Of a DNA stretch of 64,000 nt, positions 1 through 10,018 are shown in pieces (the first letter of the stretch is position 1; each line of letters opens with the position of its first letter). The translations under genes were made by a program, and so were the position numbers. The DNA is from Maea johnstoni (taxonomy: Eukaryota; Annelida; Polychaeta; Spionida; Magelonidae). The notes beneath the pieces were generated by a model that saw nothing but the letters and a program-made list of their open reading frames with translations, made no database searches and was not told the origin of the DNA. The stretch lies in contig OZ012685.1 of assembly GCA_963942565.1 (NCBI GenBank), forward strand, positions 51,426,742 through 51,490,741, given 5' to 3'.

Positions 1-640
1 GCCCGGGCTGCCCATGCATTTAGTGCAGGAACTAAATGTCAGCACTGTATGTGTCTTGTAAAGAGGATTTTTCCGAGAAGAATGTATTTTTGATAAGTCT
101 GGACGGCTTGGGCATTCTAAGTGGGACTGAAAACTGCTGCCTTGCCCGAGAGTTACAATACAGACATTTAATTCCTGCACCAGTCAATCGGACATCTGCC
201 AGTGCCTGGTTGAACAAAATCCATAAGTAACATGTCAAAAGATAAGCCAAGCACATCAATGACTCAAGTAGCTTGCGAATCAAAGATACGTTCAGGAAAC
301 TGGGTGGCAATCGGGCGTGCAGTTGTGTATTAACAATTATGCATGGGCTGCCCATGTATTTAGTGCAGGAATAATATGTCAGCACTTTATGTGTCTTGTA
401 AAGAGGATTTTTCCAAGAAGAATGTATTTTTGATAAGGCTGGACGGCTTGGGCATTCTAAGTGGGACTGAAAACTGCTGCCTCTAATGAGAATACAGTAC
501 AGACATTTAACTCCTGCACCAGTGGACCGGACGTCTGCCAGTGCCTGGTTGTACAAACTCCATAGATAACGTTACAAATAAGCCAAGCACATCTATGACA
601 CATGTAGCTTGCAAATCAAAGCTATGTATAGTTGTGAGGA

Positions 641-661
641 ATGAATGAATGAATGAATGAT
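641..661. repeat. (TGAA)n microsatellite
   Basis: Five consecutive tetranucleotides beside the pB-B copy that follows. Confidence 0.85.
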
Positions 662-663
662 TG

Positions 664-880
664 CAAAACCCATTAACACTCAGTGCGGCCAAAAGCAGTC
701 TGACAATTTTAGATAAATCTATCAAGTGAAAGCCTAGTTTGGAAAATATTTGAAGGAGAAATGTTAATCAGAACATTATCAACAACTCTCCTTGAAATAT
801 TTTGTAAATCAATTCTTAATTTGCAAGTTATTGTCAAAAGTACCACAGATTCAGAAGACAATTGTTATTGGCTTAAAGGC
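664..880 (-). mobile_element. pB-B MITE, minus orientation, worn ends
   Basis: It begins AACCCATTAACACT followed by GCGGCCAAAAGCAG, the right end of pB-B inverted. It carries the paired core words TTTGAAGGAGAAATG and CTCTCCTTGAAATATTTT. The far end is degraded, so TTAA is not kept on that side. Confidence 0.75.
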
Positions 881-1183
881 ACATCTGCGTACAGAGGCCA
901 TTTAGTGCCATAAAATCTTGTTATTGTCAAAAACAAAAACAAATCAATAAAGAAATTACGTCATCAATGCATTCATAACCAGGAAACTGGGTGGCAATCA
1001 GGCGTGTGGTTGTGTATTACACCCAGGCGGCCCACACATTTAGTGTAGGAATTAAATGCAGCACTGTAGGAGTTAAATGCATTTTTGATACGGCTGGACG
1101 GCTTGGGCATTCTAAGTGAGACAAAAAACTGCTGCCTCTCCTGAGAATATGCGTCTTGTAGAAACTCAGCGCCCCTGATGGCG

Positions 1184-1332
1184 CTAGCTTGGAGCTGATT
1201 GGTCACCTGCGCCGTCGGGAATGCTGGGCATGGCGGCGTCGGACGGCGTCACGTCGTAGCCAAGCTTCTTCAGGTCCTTAGTAACCACGTTGAAGGAAAT
1301 GGTCATGTGACCCTGTGACCGCACCCGCGTAA
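1184..1332 (-). CDS. Candidate 3'-terminal coding exon of an unidentified gene
   Basis: On the minus strand a good splice acceptor (TTTTTGTATTTTCAG) is followed by an open frame of about 49 codons ending at a TAG (complement of 1184-1186). The predicted tail includes [19 protein letters not shown] and then a Pro/Asp/Ala-rich end finishing GDQSAPS. Codons from about 1290 down to 1187 are strongly G/C-ending (AAC GTG, GAC CTG AAG AAG, TAC GAC GTG), unlike the AT-rich surroundings; this is the best coding signature in the window. The start of the exon (acceptor plus the first ~40 bp) is repeated at 1381-1480 and 1481-1545. I do not recognise the protein. Upstream exons would lie at higher coordinates, and I could not find them. 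It could instead be a retained pseudogene fragment. Confidence 0.45.
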
Positions 1333-1545
1333 CTGAAAATACAAAAAGAGAAATTTTAAGCAAAATCATAACAAACTTCAGTAACCACATTGAAGGAAAT
1401 GGTCATGTGACCCTGTGACCGCACCCATGTAACGGAAAATCCAAAAAGAGAAATTTTTAGCAAAATCGTAACAAACTTTAGTAACCACTTTGAAGAAAAT
1501 GGTCATGTGACCCTGAGACTGCACCCGCGTAACTGAAAATACAAA
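1281..1545 (-). repeat. 100-bp tandem triplication of a splice-acceptor region
   Basis: GTAACCAC occurs at 1281, 1381 and 1481, exactly 100 bp apart. Each unit holds the putative exon start and the pyrimidine-rich tract before it, read on the minus strand. Units 1 and 3 keep the acceptor AG; unit 2 has CG instead. Unit 3 is partial. Confidence 0.8.
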
Positions 1546-1559
1546 GGTAGTCCCGCCAG

Positions 1560-2489
1560 AGAAATACATAACCTAGATCTGCAACCCCATAGGCACTGCA
1601 TGCTAGCACCTACGGCATGTGCGCCTCTGGTTACGCGGTGTAGCCTGGGGAAGTATTGGTCACATGATTTTTTTCAGAAAGAGGCTGGCTGGCTTCCTGT
1701 ACTTGAACGAGTATGTATTTCTCTGGTCTCATTGTTTCGTCGGCGCGTTTTCGATCGCCGCGCACTTCTCATACAATAAAAATAATGGTATGTTTGTAAT
1801 CCTTAGAATCTCAGCTTTCAGAATATCTAAATTTGTTATCTAAACCCGAGCGGTTCCCGAATTACAGCAGGTTGAAGTTGAGGTTGAGGCCACTCACTGA
1901 GATGTCATCCTATCTAGGTCAGATAGGTTGCCAAGGAGGCAGGGTACACAGGTTATCTGAGTCATAGTGGGAGGCAGCAAAATTTGATGATGCATTCGCA
2001 GTGCCCACTCCCTGTCTACTACTCTCAGGTCCTGCCAGGCATTCAGATTGCCCGGCCAATTTGATAGCAATTACCTTGTTTAACAGTTGAAATAGAGACA
2101 TAAAAAAAATTCTTAATTTTTCAAACTTTAGGTTTGATGTTATTTCTGTATATTTTTCTCACCCATTTCATTTCCGCCTTTACCCTTTGTGATTTTTCAA
2201 GGTTTCTGTCAACTATATTGTTTTTCAAAAGATCCTGTTATGAATTCAATGAATGTCTACCTCTCAATTTCCATTCTAATGATAGAAAGTCCAGCGGGGC
2301 AAGTTGAGGGATTGTTCTGCTTGCCCATTTTTCCATGATTAGATAGTCATGACTATGGGGCTATCTGTTATGTCGAGCCTTGCATTGTTGTCACAGATAT
2401 AAGCATTATTATGTTAATTGCATGAGCCCTAAATCTGACAACGTAACGGACCTGTGCCACCTTTAACCCAACAGCGAACCTAAAACAGA
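1560..2489. other. No recognisable gene or repeat
   Basis: Mixed-composition sequence. The only familiar word is AGCGGGGCAAGTTGAG near 2293, which resembles a motif in the inverted-repeat element at 46688-46926. Confidence 0.5.
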
Positions 2490-3363
2490 TTCATCGGCCT
2501 TATCGCCACACTAAACTCATTTGTTATTCGTGCCCTAGATTTCAACTATGGTGGCACCCTGTTCCTAGGACCTTGCCACTGTGACTGGAGAATAACCATT
2601 ATGCTGCTGGTGGCTAATTCGGCCAATACAAAATGATGCAAAAAAGCTGAAAAATTACTGAAACCCTGGCACATGGGTACTCATTTGAAAGTACTCAGCG
2701 AGAGCTATCCAATGAATACCAAAATGACAGGGTTTAGATGGTTTCCACAAATCTTTGCATCTATGTGCTTTGGATGAATGAAAGCAGCCTCAGCATTAGA
2801 AGGGATAATAGAAAAAGAGCAATTTCATATTAAGGTGACAAATGCTGACGGCTACCGTAACACAACACTCATTTGTTATTCTTAGCCTAAATTTCAACTG
2901 GGGTGGATTTGACATTGCACATGATGGCTCCCGGTCCCTGGGACACTGCCACTGTAACTGGCGAATAATAGAAAAAGAGCAATTTCATAGTTACACGACA
3001 AAAGCTAACCACTAGCATAACACAACACTCATTTGTTCTTAGTGCCCTAAATTTCAACTTGGGTGGATTTGACATTGCACATGATAGCTCGATGCAGTCC
3101 CTAGGACTTGACCACTGTAACTGGCGAGTAGTAGAAAAAGAGCAATTTCATAGTTACGTGTCAAATGCTAACCGCTACCGTAACATAACACTTATTTGTT
3201 ATTCTAGCCCTAAATTTCAACTGTGGTGGATTTGATATTGCACATGATAGCTCCCAGTCCCTGCGACCTGGCCACTGTAACTAGCAAATAATAGAAAAGG
3301 AGCAATTTCATATTTAGGTGACGAATGATGACCGGTATCGCAACATAACACGCATTTATTGTT
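2490..3363. repeat. ~160-bp tandem array interrupted by a MITE
   Basis: Units carry AGAGCAATTTCATA, CTCATTTGTTATTC, CCTAAATTTCAAC and CCACTGTAACTGGCG. AATTTCAT falls at 2821, 2981, 3144 and 3304 (spacing 160-163). One further partial unit (2490-2591) lies left of the inserted pB-A. A dispersed inverted copy is at 48580-48715. Confidence 0.85.
2592..2808 (+). mobile_element. pB-A MITE inserted in the 160-bp array
   Basis: Both flanks read ATAA, not TTAA, and uninterrupted array units carry AATAATAG at the same place, so the empty site is visible. The same MITE-array junction reappears inverted at about 48712. Confidence 0.85.
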
Positions 3364-3483
3364 TCTGTCGAGCAGTTGATTGGGGCGTGCGGGGAATATG
3401 ATGTATGAGAACGCGCTACCCTTATCAAGATCTTAGTGAAATGAACGATCTATCACTGTGAATAACCTATGTGGGGTGAATTC

Positions 3484-3640
3484 CATTGCTTTAACCCATA
3501 AATGCCCAAAAACACCAAATTATTGAGAAATGTTGATAATGTTGACATTTTGAAATGAAAACATGAATATCAGATGTGTTTGTTTATCGGAATGTTTTCA
3601 TTCAAAATCATTGAGTATGAATAATCATCAAACGTTTTAA
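3484..3640 (+). repeat. Third, diverged copy of the 4264/5205 duplication
   Basis: Shares the order CCAAATTATTGAGAAA, TTTTGAAATGAAAACATGAA, TATGAATAATCATCAAAC with the segments at 4215-4400 and 5205-5300. Confidence 0.6.
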
Positions 3641-3720
3641 CTGATGGCTAAATTATGGCTTGTACAAATTGATGCAAAAAAGCCAAAAAAATAAATTGAA
3701 TCCCTGGCAGATCCCTTTCA
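3637..3720 (+). mobile_element. pB-A MITE, left half only
   Basis: Reads TTAACTGATGGCTAAATTATGG through to CCCTGGCAGAT and then leaves the family. Confidence 0.6.
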
Positions 3721-3782
3721 TTCCACCATTAGTCAATAACCATAAGTCACAATTTGGCCTGAAGGTGCAGAAAAAAGTGCCC

Positions 3783-3994
3783 TTAACGCTTATGCTGCTG
3801 GTGGCTTATTTTTCCAATGCAAAATGATGCAAAAAAGTTGAAAATGACTGAAACCCTGCAATATGGGTACTCATCTGAGAGTATTCAATGTGAGCTATCC
3901 AATAAATACCAACATGACAGGGTTTATATGGTTCTCAAATTTCTGTGCTTTCTTGTGCTTCAGACGAAAGTAGCCGCAGCATTGAAAGAGTTAA
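3783..3994 (+). mobile_element. pB-A MITE, full length
   Basis: TTAA at both ends. The right-hand TTAA is also the left TTAA of the next copy. Confidence 0.9.
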
Positions 3995-4214
3995 CCCTTA
4001 TGCTGCTGGTGGCTTAATTTTCCAATACAAAATGATGCAAAAACCTGAAAAATTAATTGAAACCCTGGCATCTGGGTACTCATCGGAGAGTACTCAGCTA
4101 GAGCTTATAATCCCATGAATACCAACAAGGCAGGGTTGAGATGGATTTCAATAAACTTTGTGCCCTTGTGCTTTAAAATTTGTATGAAAGTAGTCTGAGC
4201 ATTGGAAGGATTAA
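3991..4214 (+). mobile_element. pB-A MITE, abutting head-to-tail with the previous copy
   Basis: Shares TTAA 3991-3994 with its neighbour and ends AAGGATTAA at 4214. Confidence 0.9.
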
Positions 4215-4649
4215 CCCAGAAACACCCAGAAACCCCAAGTTATCATGAGAAAAGAACATTTTTATAAAAAATAAATGATATCTTGAAAGGAAAACATAAA
4301 TATAAGATTATCAGATTTTTTTTATTCATTGACAAATAGATTTATTTTATATGAATAATCACCCAACCTATTAAGGCATAACTTGATCAACCACTGTTGT
4401 AAAAGTTGATTCTAATCAGAAAAAGAGCTCCATAGAAAAATGGTGAGACACAATTATGAGATTTTGATAGGAATACTATTATTTTGCTTGTTAACTCTGC
4501 AGTCAGTAGATTATAAAAAATGGGATTCTAATGAGAATTATGTGATGGAAATTCTTGCACTATGTGTCAGGGTGACATAGGTGTCAAGGCTATTAATATC
4601 ACATGTCACTGTGCTATAATATGATATGCAGAGACAACTTACATTGGTA
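4215..4649 (+). repeat. Direct segmental duplication, copy 1
   Basis: From about 4264 this matches 5205-5551 about 900 bp downstream, including GGAAATTCTTGCACTATGTG and CAGAGACAACTTACATTGG. Both copies run straight into a pB-A at the same base, so the MITE was duplicated with the segment. Confidence 0.85.
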
Positions 4650-4841
4650 TTAACCCTTATGCTGCTGGTGTCTAATTTGGCCTATACAAAATAATGCAAA
4701 CTGAAATATGACTGAAATCCTGGTACTCATCTAAGAGAACTCCACTGCGAGAGCTTTCCTATGAATACTAACATGACAGGGTCTAGATGGTTTAAAAATC
4801 TTTGCTTTGTATGAAAGTAGCCCCAGCATTGGAAGGGTTAA
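4650..4841 (+). mobile_element. pB-A MITE within segmental duplication copy 1
   Basis: TTAA flanks. It is shorter than its partner at 5552-5763, with small deletions around the centre and near the right end. Confidence 0.9.
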
Positions 4842-5034
4842 ACCTATCCATATCAAAATTAGAAAATGAACAACTAGCTGCCTATGCATTTGATACCCAT
4901 AACATATAAAGATTTCGGCCTGAAAATGATCTATAAATATACAAAAAAAGAATTCCAAAGAGAAAGTTTGCCCTACAGATGCTCTTATTATTCCTATAAA
5001 CACACAGAATCCACAAGTTATAGTGAGAAAAAAT

Positions 5035-5195
5035 ATATTTTCATGAATTTGTATTTGGAATTTCGTTTTTCGTCACATTTATGCCAATTGTGGCTAATTT
5101 GTGACTAACCAGTTGTAAATAGTGGAGGAAACCGTAGTACCCGGCGAAAACCACCGCCTAACACCAAGTCACGGGCAACTTTCTCACATGCCCAG
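5035..5195 (-). mobile_element. SINE core and tail fragment
   Basis: On the minus strand: GGCATGTGAGAAAGTTGCCC, CGTGACTTGG, GTGGTTTTCGCCGGGTACT, TTTCCTCCAC, then TAGTCACAAATTAGCCACAA and GACGAAAAACGAAATTCC. Same order as parts at 19600, 28650, 44253 and 49440. Confidence 0.65.
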
Positions 5196-5204
5196 GCCGA
5201 GATT

Positions 5205-5551
5205 TAATTTGAATGTTAATATTTTGAAAGGAAAACTTGAATATAAGATGAATAATCATCCAACATGTCAAGGTATAATATAACTTGGTCTATCATTGTT
5301 GAAAAAATGAATTCCAATCAGAAAAAGTGCTCTACAGAAAAAAGATGAGACAAAATTATGGGATTTTGATGGGAGTATTATGATTTGGCTTGTTAAATCT
5401 GCAGTCGATAGATTACAAAAAATGGGATTCTAATGAGAACTATGTGATGGAAATTCTTGCACTATGTGTCAGGGTGACATAGGTGTCAAGGCTATTAATA
5501 TCACATGTCACTGTGCTATAATACGATATGCAGAGACAACTTACATTGGTA
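5205..5551 (+). repeat. Direct segmental duplication, copy 2
   Basis: Partner of 4264-4649. The last ~200 bp before the MITE is almost identical between the two copies. Confidence 0.85.
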
Positions 5552-5763
5552 TTAACCCTTATGCTGCTGGTGGCTAATTTGGCCTATACAAAATAATGCA
5601 AAAAACTGAAAAATGACTGAAATCCTGGTACATGGGTACTTTATCAGAGAGTAATCAGCAAGAGCTCTCCAATGAATACCAACATGACAGGGTTTAGATG
5701 GTTTTCAAAAGTCTTTGTCTTTGTTCTTCGCGCAAAAGTAGCCTCCGAATTGGAAGGGTTTAA
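5552..5763 (+). mobile_element. pB-A MITE within segmental duplication copy 2
   Basis: TTAA flanks; full length. Confidence 0.9.
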
Positions 5764-5845
5764 CAGTCTATCTGGGATGGAGTATGTGGAAAGCACTGCA
5801 CATTAGGATCGGTATTGACTTGATATTTTGAGACCTGGGATTGCG
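5764..5845 (+). repeat. Dispersed repeat next to pB-A
   Basis: Contains CTGGGATGGAGT, GGATCGGTATTGACTTGATA and TTTTGAGACCTGGGAT. The same words follow a pB-A at 48377, and a related piece follows the pB-A ending at 48924. Confidence 0.7.
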
Positions 5846-5895
5846 TTCATTTTGTACTGGCCAAATTAGCCACCAGCAGCATAAGGCTGGTTAAC
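5846..5895 (-). mobile_element. pB-A MITE, terminal fragment
   Basis: About 50 bp of the GCTGCTGG end in inverted orientation (TTTTGTACTGGCCAAATTAG), close to a TTAA. Confidence 0.7.
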
Positions 5896-6235
5896 CCTTC
5901 AAACCTACATGCCCTGGAGAAAATGCTTTCACCTCCTTCATCATTTTTCATTCAAAATGTTCAGCTTCTTTGGCAGATTTCAAAATAAGAAAATCAGGTA
6001 GGTATAATGAATTTATGAAACTAATTTGCGCTTTATTATTGATGAAAGTTGGATGAGAAATTTTAACTGCTTGAAGATTTTTCAGAGTATCACCTTGACT
6101 TTTACATGATGAATGTAGGTATTAAGTGCCAGCGTGGTGTGTGTGCGTGCGTGTGTGAGGCAGGTCCTGTTAGCAGATGTTCGCTGTCATGTACTGGAGT
6201 CAGGTGTTGACAGTTCGTTGCATGTCTAAGTGCTG

Positions 6236-6535
6236 CTCGGCAGGGGAGGGGAAGCCAAGGAGGGGTCTGTGATAGACAGAAATCATATCTCACCCCCCCC
6301 CCCCCCCCCCCACCCCCCTGCCCTCCTCGTGAGCCTGATCCAGCTCGGCAGGGGAGGGGAAGCCAAGGAGGGGTCTGTGATAGACAGAAATCATATCTCA
6401 CCCCCCCCCCCCCCACCCCCCTGCCCTCCTCGTGAGCCTGATCCAGCTCGGCAGGGGAGGGGAAGCCAAGAGGGGCCTGTGATAGACAGAAATCATATGT
6501 CACCCCCCCCCCCCCCCCCCCCCCTCGTGAGCCTG
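6236..6535. repeat. ~105-bp minisatellite with long C runs
   Basis: Three units starting at 6236, 6344 and 6447, each with GGCAGGGGAGGGGAAGCCAA, GATAGACAGAAATCATAT and a C tract of roughly 15-20 bases. Open frames on both strands are produced by the repeat. Confidence 0.9.
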
Positions 6536-6625
6536 CCTATGCAGCTGCTGCAAAATGCTACATGCATCTCATCTGTAACATGGTAATGAGAGAACAAGGT
6601 CTTCTTTTGACATCTCCTCTTAATT

Positions 6626-6832
6626 ATAACCCTTATGCTGCTGGTGGCTAATTTGGTTATTACAAAATGATGTATGAAACCGTAGAAAATGACCGAAACC
6701 CTGACAAATGGGTACTCATCTAAGAGTACTCAGCGAGAGCTATCCAATGCATACCAACATGGCAGGGTTTAGATGATTTACAAAAATGTCCTAGTGTTTT
6801 GGATGAAAGTAGGCTTAGCATTGGAAGGGTGA
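6626..6832 (+). mobile_element. pB-A MITE with ATAA left flank
   Basis: Starts TATAACCCTTATGCTG and ends CATTGGAAGGGTGAA, so neither TTAA is intact. Confidence 0.85.
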
Positions 6833-6966
6833 AGGAGCACTCATTCATGGTACTGTGTGATAAAAGATCTCTGTACATTTAGTACACATCTAGGCGGTTT
6901 GGACCAATCAGAAGGCAGCATTGCCGTGTACTATTTCTCATAGAATACTGCGAGAGTACCTTATGA

Positions 6967-7169
6967 GGCCTAAAAAAAGTTGTTTGTTTCCTAACAAGTT
7001 TTTATTCAAAAAAATCCCTACCCTCCCGACTCCAAATCATCAAAAACATGCATAAAACACACATTTTTGAACAAAAAAATCATCAAAAATAAATAAAAAA
7101 TTCCAACCTACCTAGTACCCTATTTTTTTTAGACCGTTACAGGAAACAAACAATCAATTTTTCTAGGCC
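6967..7169 (-). mobile_element. GGCC-MITE with TGA target duplication
   Basis: TGA precedes GGCCTAAAAAAAGTTG, and AGGCC is followed by TGA. The inner order (Tₙ-rich middle and CATGCATAAAACACACA) is opposite to the other copies. Confidence 0.8.
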
Positions 7170-7194
7170 TGAGATTCCACACTCAAGAATTACA

Positions 7195-7357
7195 GCAGAA
7201 TGGGTAATAGAGTGGTACCCCCCGCCCCACTGGTCATGAAACTCTCACATGCCTCCAGACCTGCCAGTCAGATCACAGACCTTGTGCAGTGGTGACACAC
7301 AGCTAGTGAGCATGTAATGCATTAGACTGCATGCTTAGCCATGGGGGCAGCCTCTTT
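7195..7357 (-). mobile_element. tRNA-derived SINE head and core
   Basis: Minus strand: GGCTGCCCCCATGGCTAAGC (A-box-like), CACTGCACAAGGTCTGTGAT (degenerate B-box), then GGAGGCATGTGAGAG, the SINE core. It resembles the sequence at 37861-37990. Confidence 0.55.
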
Positions 7358-7542
7358 TTAACCCTTGTGCTGCTGATGGCTAATTTGGTCAACACAAAAT
7401 GATGTGGAAAAAGCTGAAAAATAATTGAAACCTAGCAAATGGGTGCTCATATGTTAGTACCCAATGAGATCTTTCCAATGAATACCAACATGACAGGGTT
7501 TAGATGGTTTTTCTAAAATCTTCGCATTCTTGTGCTTGGGAC
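7358..7542 (+). mobile_element. pB-A MITE, right end lost
   Basis: TTAA then CCCTTGTGCTGCTGATGG. Similarity stops after TTCTTGTGCTTGGGA. Confidence 0.85.
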
Positions 7543-7750
7543 CGATACTCGCACCTTTTATTAACGAGCTGACAGGTGTAGAGGATAAGCCCCTTCCATT
7601 ACCGGGATTAAGAAGGTGTCGCGGATAATCAAGATTAATAGCCAGTCTCGTCATAGTCTGTGCGAAGGGCCGGCCACGATTAATGGCTGTGGATTAAGCA
7701 GTACCGATGAAGACCTGTGTCACCTACTAGACACCTAATAGATCACCTCT
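7543..7750. other. Unassigned sequence right of the truncated MITE
   Basis: Moderately GC-rich, with no similarity to other parts of the window and no coding signature. Confidence 0.4.
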
Positions 7751-7754
7751 GTCA

Positions 7755-8068
7755 GGCAAGGCACAGATCTGTGTGTTATAGATAGTGTAGCCATGCAATG
7801 CAGAGACCCACGTGTTATATATAATCTTGTCAGATGTTATAGATAATCTAGTCTGGCAGAGAAGAGACAAATTTCTTTTTGGGTCATCTTGTAAGGTGTT
7901 ATAGATAATCTAGCCTGGCATTGCAGAGATACATGTGTTATGGATAATCTTGTCAGGTGTTACAGATAATCTAGTCAGGCAACGCATAGACCTATGTGTT
8001 ATAGATAATCTTGTCAGATGTTACAGATAATCTAGTCTGGCAATACAGAAATCTATGTGTTATAGATG
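7755..8068. repeat. 61-bp degenerate tandem array
   Basis: Units carry TTATAGATAATC, TTGTCAG and GTTACAGATAATCTAGTC. Clear unit starts at 7959 and 8020 (61 bp); earlier units are diverged. Confidence 0.8.
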
Positions 8069-9189
8069 AATATATTTATCAGTAAAAAAATAAATGAATT
8101 GCTATGATACTAGTAATTGTATTTATCAATACCGGTAAAAGTATTGACCATATAAAGATGAGACCCTAGCATAATAACCAGGTATGGCATATGTAAACCA
8201 CGCATCCAGCATTAATCAGTTCATACCACTTAGATTGCTGATTGTCTGAATGTGCTATATAACTACCCTTAAGGGGGCTCGGGACCTTCGTTCTTTAAGT
8301 GTGACTTTCATGTAAAGATTGACCAATATCTTGGTCTATGTACAAGAAAACCCCAATAAACTATATATTTTATGAAAGCTGAGATTCTGGAGAGGTCAAA
8401 TATTCTAAACTTATCTTGTGACATCTTCACAATTTCCCCGGGGTGGGGCCGAAAGACATACATGTGGATTTCTAATACATATGTTATTGCAAACAGCCTC
8501 CTGGCTTCATAAAAAGTGTAAGACAGTTGGTGTTTAAAAGTTTCATAGAAAACACATTTAGGCATGCCCTTATATTTTGTTTTTAAATCTTTTTGTTCCG
8601 AACGGAATTTAGAGCAAGATAAAGTCATGATCAATATTTTTTTCTAGAATTTCACGTTCCTTCATTTTTGAAGTCTGATTAAGAAATAACTAGACCAGCT
8701 ATCAAGAAAATGAAATGAAGTTGCTTGCGCAAGGATGTTTTTCATTGTGTAGCAAAATTTCAGCTCTCTGGGATTAATATTAAATGAATGAGGTTGTTTC
8801 AAAAATGATAAGTATGGTGATTTCAGAAAGCTGTCTAAAGCTCAAGTCAAAGTGAACCATGCATTTATACATTCTAAAATGACTTTATGCTCCATTATAA
8901 AACTTAAGGGGTTAATTTGGAATAAGAATACTATTCATTTGCATTGGTAGAATGGTTTGAATATTTAATAATTTACTGGGTACTTCAATTACTTGAATAA
9001 AAAGGGATTTTTAGAGAAGATTCTGAGCTTTCTGAAAGGAGGCTGGCACCCCCTGGTGAGTGCTCCTCCCCCAGCTGATAAGGAAAGATAACAAGCTATT
9101 AGTGACTACTGATTGCTAATTGGCTGTCTGGAGGTGAATCTATTCAATTTCAAGTACATGATATACTAACTATGTAAATAACTTCAGAA

Positions 9190-9500
9190 ATAAGGATAAA
9201 TTTACAACAAAATTGGAGGAGAGTTGTTGGCTAGGTACATATCTACATTTCTTCTTCAAATATTTTTCTAGATATAGCTCTAATCATATGAATAATTGAA
9301 TAAGACTACAATAGAGTAATTATGAAATATCTTTGGGAATAAGGGTATATTGACAAAAGATTTCAAGGAGAGTTGTTCACTAGGTACTGATCTACATTTC
9401 TTCTTCAAATATTTTTCTAGATAAAGCTCTAACCGTAATGAAATAAATTTGTGAATAAGGGTAAATTGACAAAATATTTTAAAATTAGCTCTGATCACTG
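9190..9500 (+). repeat. ~150-bp duplication of a pB-B-like core
   Basis: GGAGAGTTGTT followed by CTACATTTCTTCTTCAAATA occurs twice about 150 bp apart. The words match the palindromic core of pB-B with substitutions. Confidence 0.6.
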
Positions 9501-9779
9501 AGATGAATCCAAAATAGCGAAGGTGATTTGGGAAGACACAGGCATGTAGGGTTTAATTAGGTTTTCTCTGCATTGGTTTTCTCTGTCAAAAAGATATATG
9601 GAATAGATACCTCATGCTTCTTGAAACTTTTGGGGGTATACGTTCAGTAAATCTCTTTTTAAAGTGAGATGCAAAAAACATTTCATGTCAATCCTCTCTG
9701 ATTCATAAGAAAAAAAAGAAATTCATCAATTCTAGTCTGAATGTTTGTATTATACTATATGATATATTGTTGTTATGTC

Positions 9780-10018
9780 AATCTTGAGCAGTGAGGTTGA
9801 TCATTACATGTGATGCCATTGGACTCTGGGCAGACTGGGACCACTATGGAAATAAGTTTCTAACTTTTAGTGTATATATCCTGTGTCTGGTTAGATTTCT
9901 ATTGCATAGCAGTTAATGACACTCCAACTAGTCACCTTTATATATGATATTTTATTGTATGCCAAATGCTATGTAATACACATTGTACTAGACCGAATAA
10001 AATCAAATCAAATCAACT
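9780..10018 (+). mobile_element. Probable 3' tail of a non-LTR retroposon
   Basis: Ends GACCGAATAAAATC followed by repeats of AAATC, like the 3' ends of CR1/L2-type LINEs or their SINEs. It lies directly against the point where the transposase frame stops matching its family. No reverse transcriptase is present. Confidence 0.4.

Larger units (their letters stand above)
5..1160. repeat. ~340-bp repeat, two tandem units plus an interrupted third
   Basis: The segment starting GGGCTGCCCATG at 5 recurs at 345, 340 bp apart, and a shorter diverged copy starts near 1026. Unit 2 is interrupted at about 616-977 by a (TGAA)n run and a pB-B MITE, after which the unit resumes at the shared words GGAAACTGGGTGGCAATC. 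Open frames over the units reflect the repeat and do not look coding. Confidence 0.85.

Noticed and set aside
1619-1843. 74-codon plus-strand frame rich in aromatic residues
   Set aside because: No start context, domain or splice support; composition fits random AT-rich sequence.
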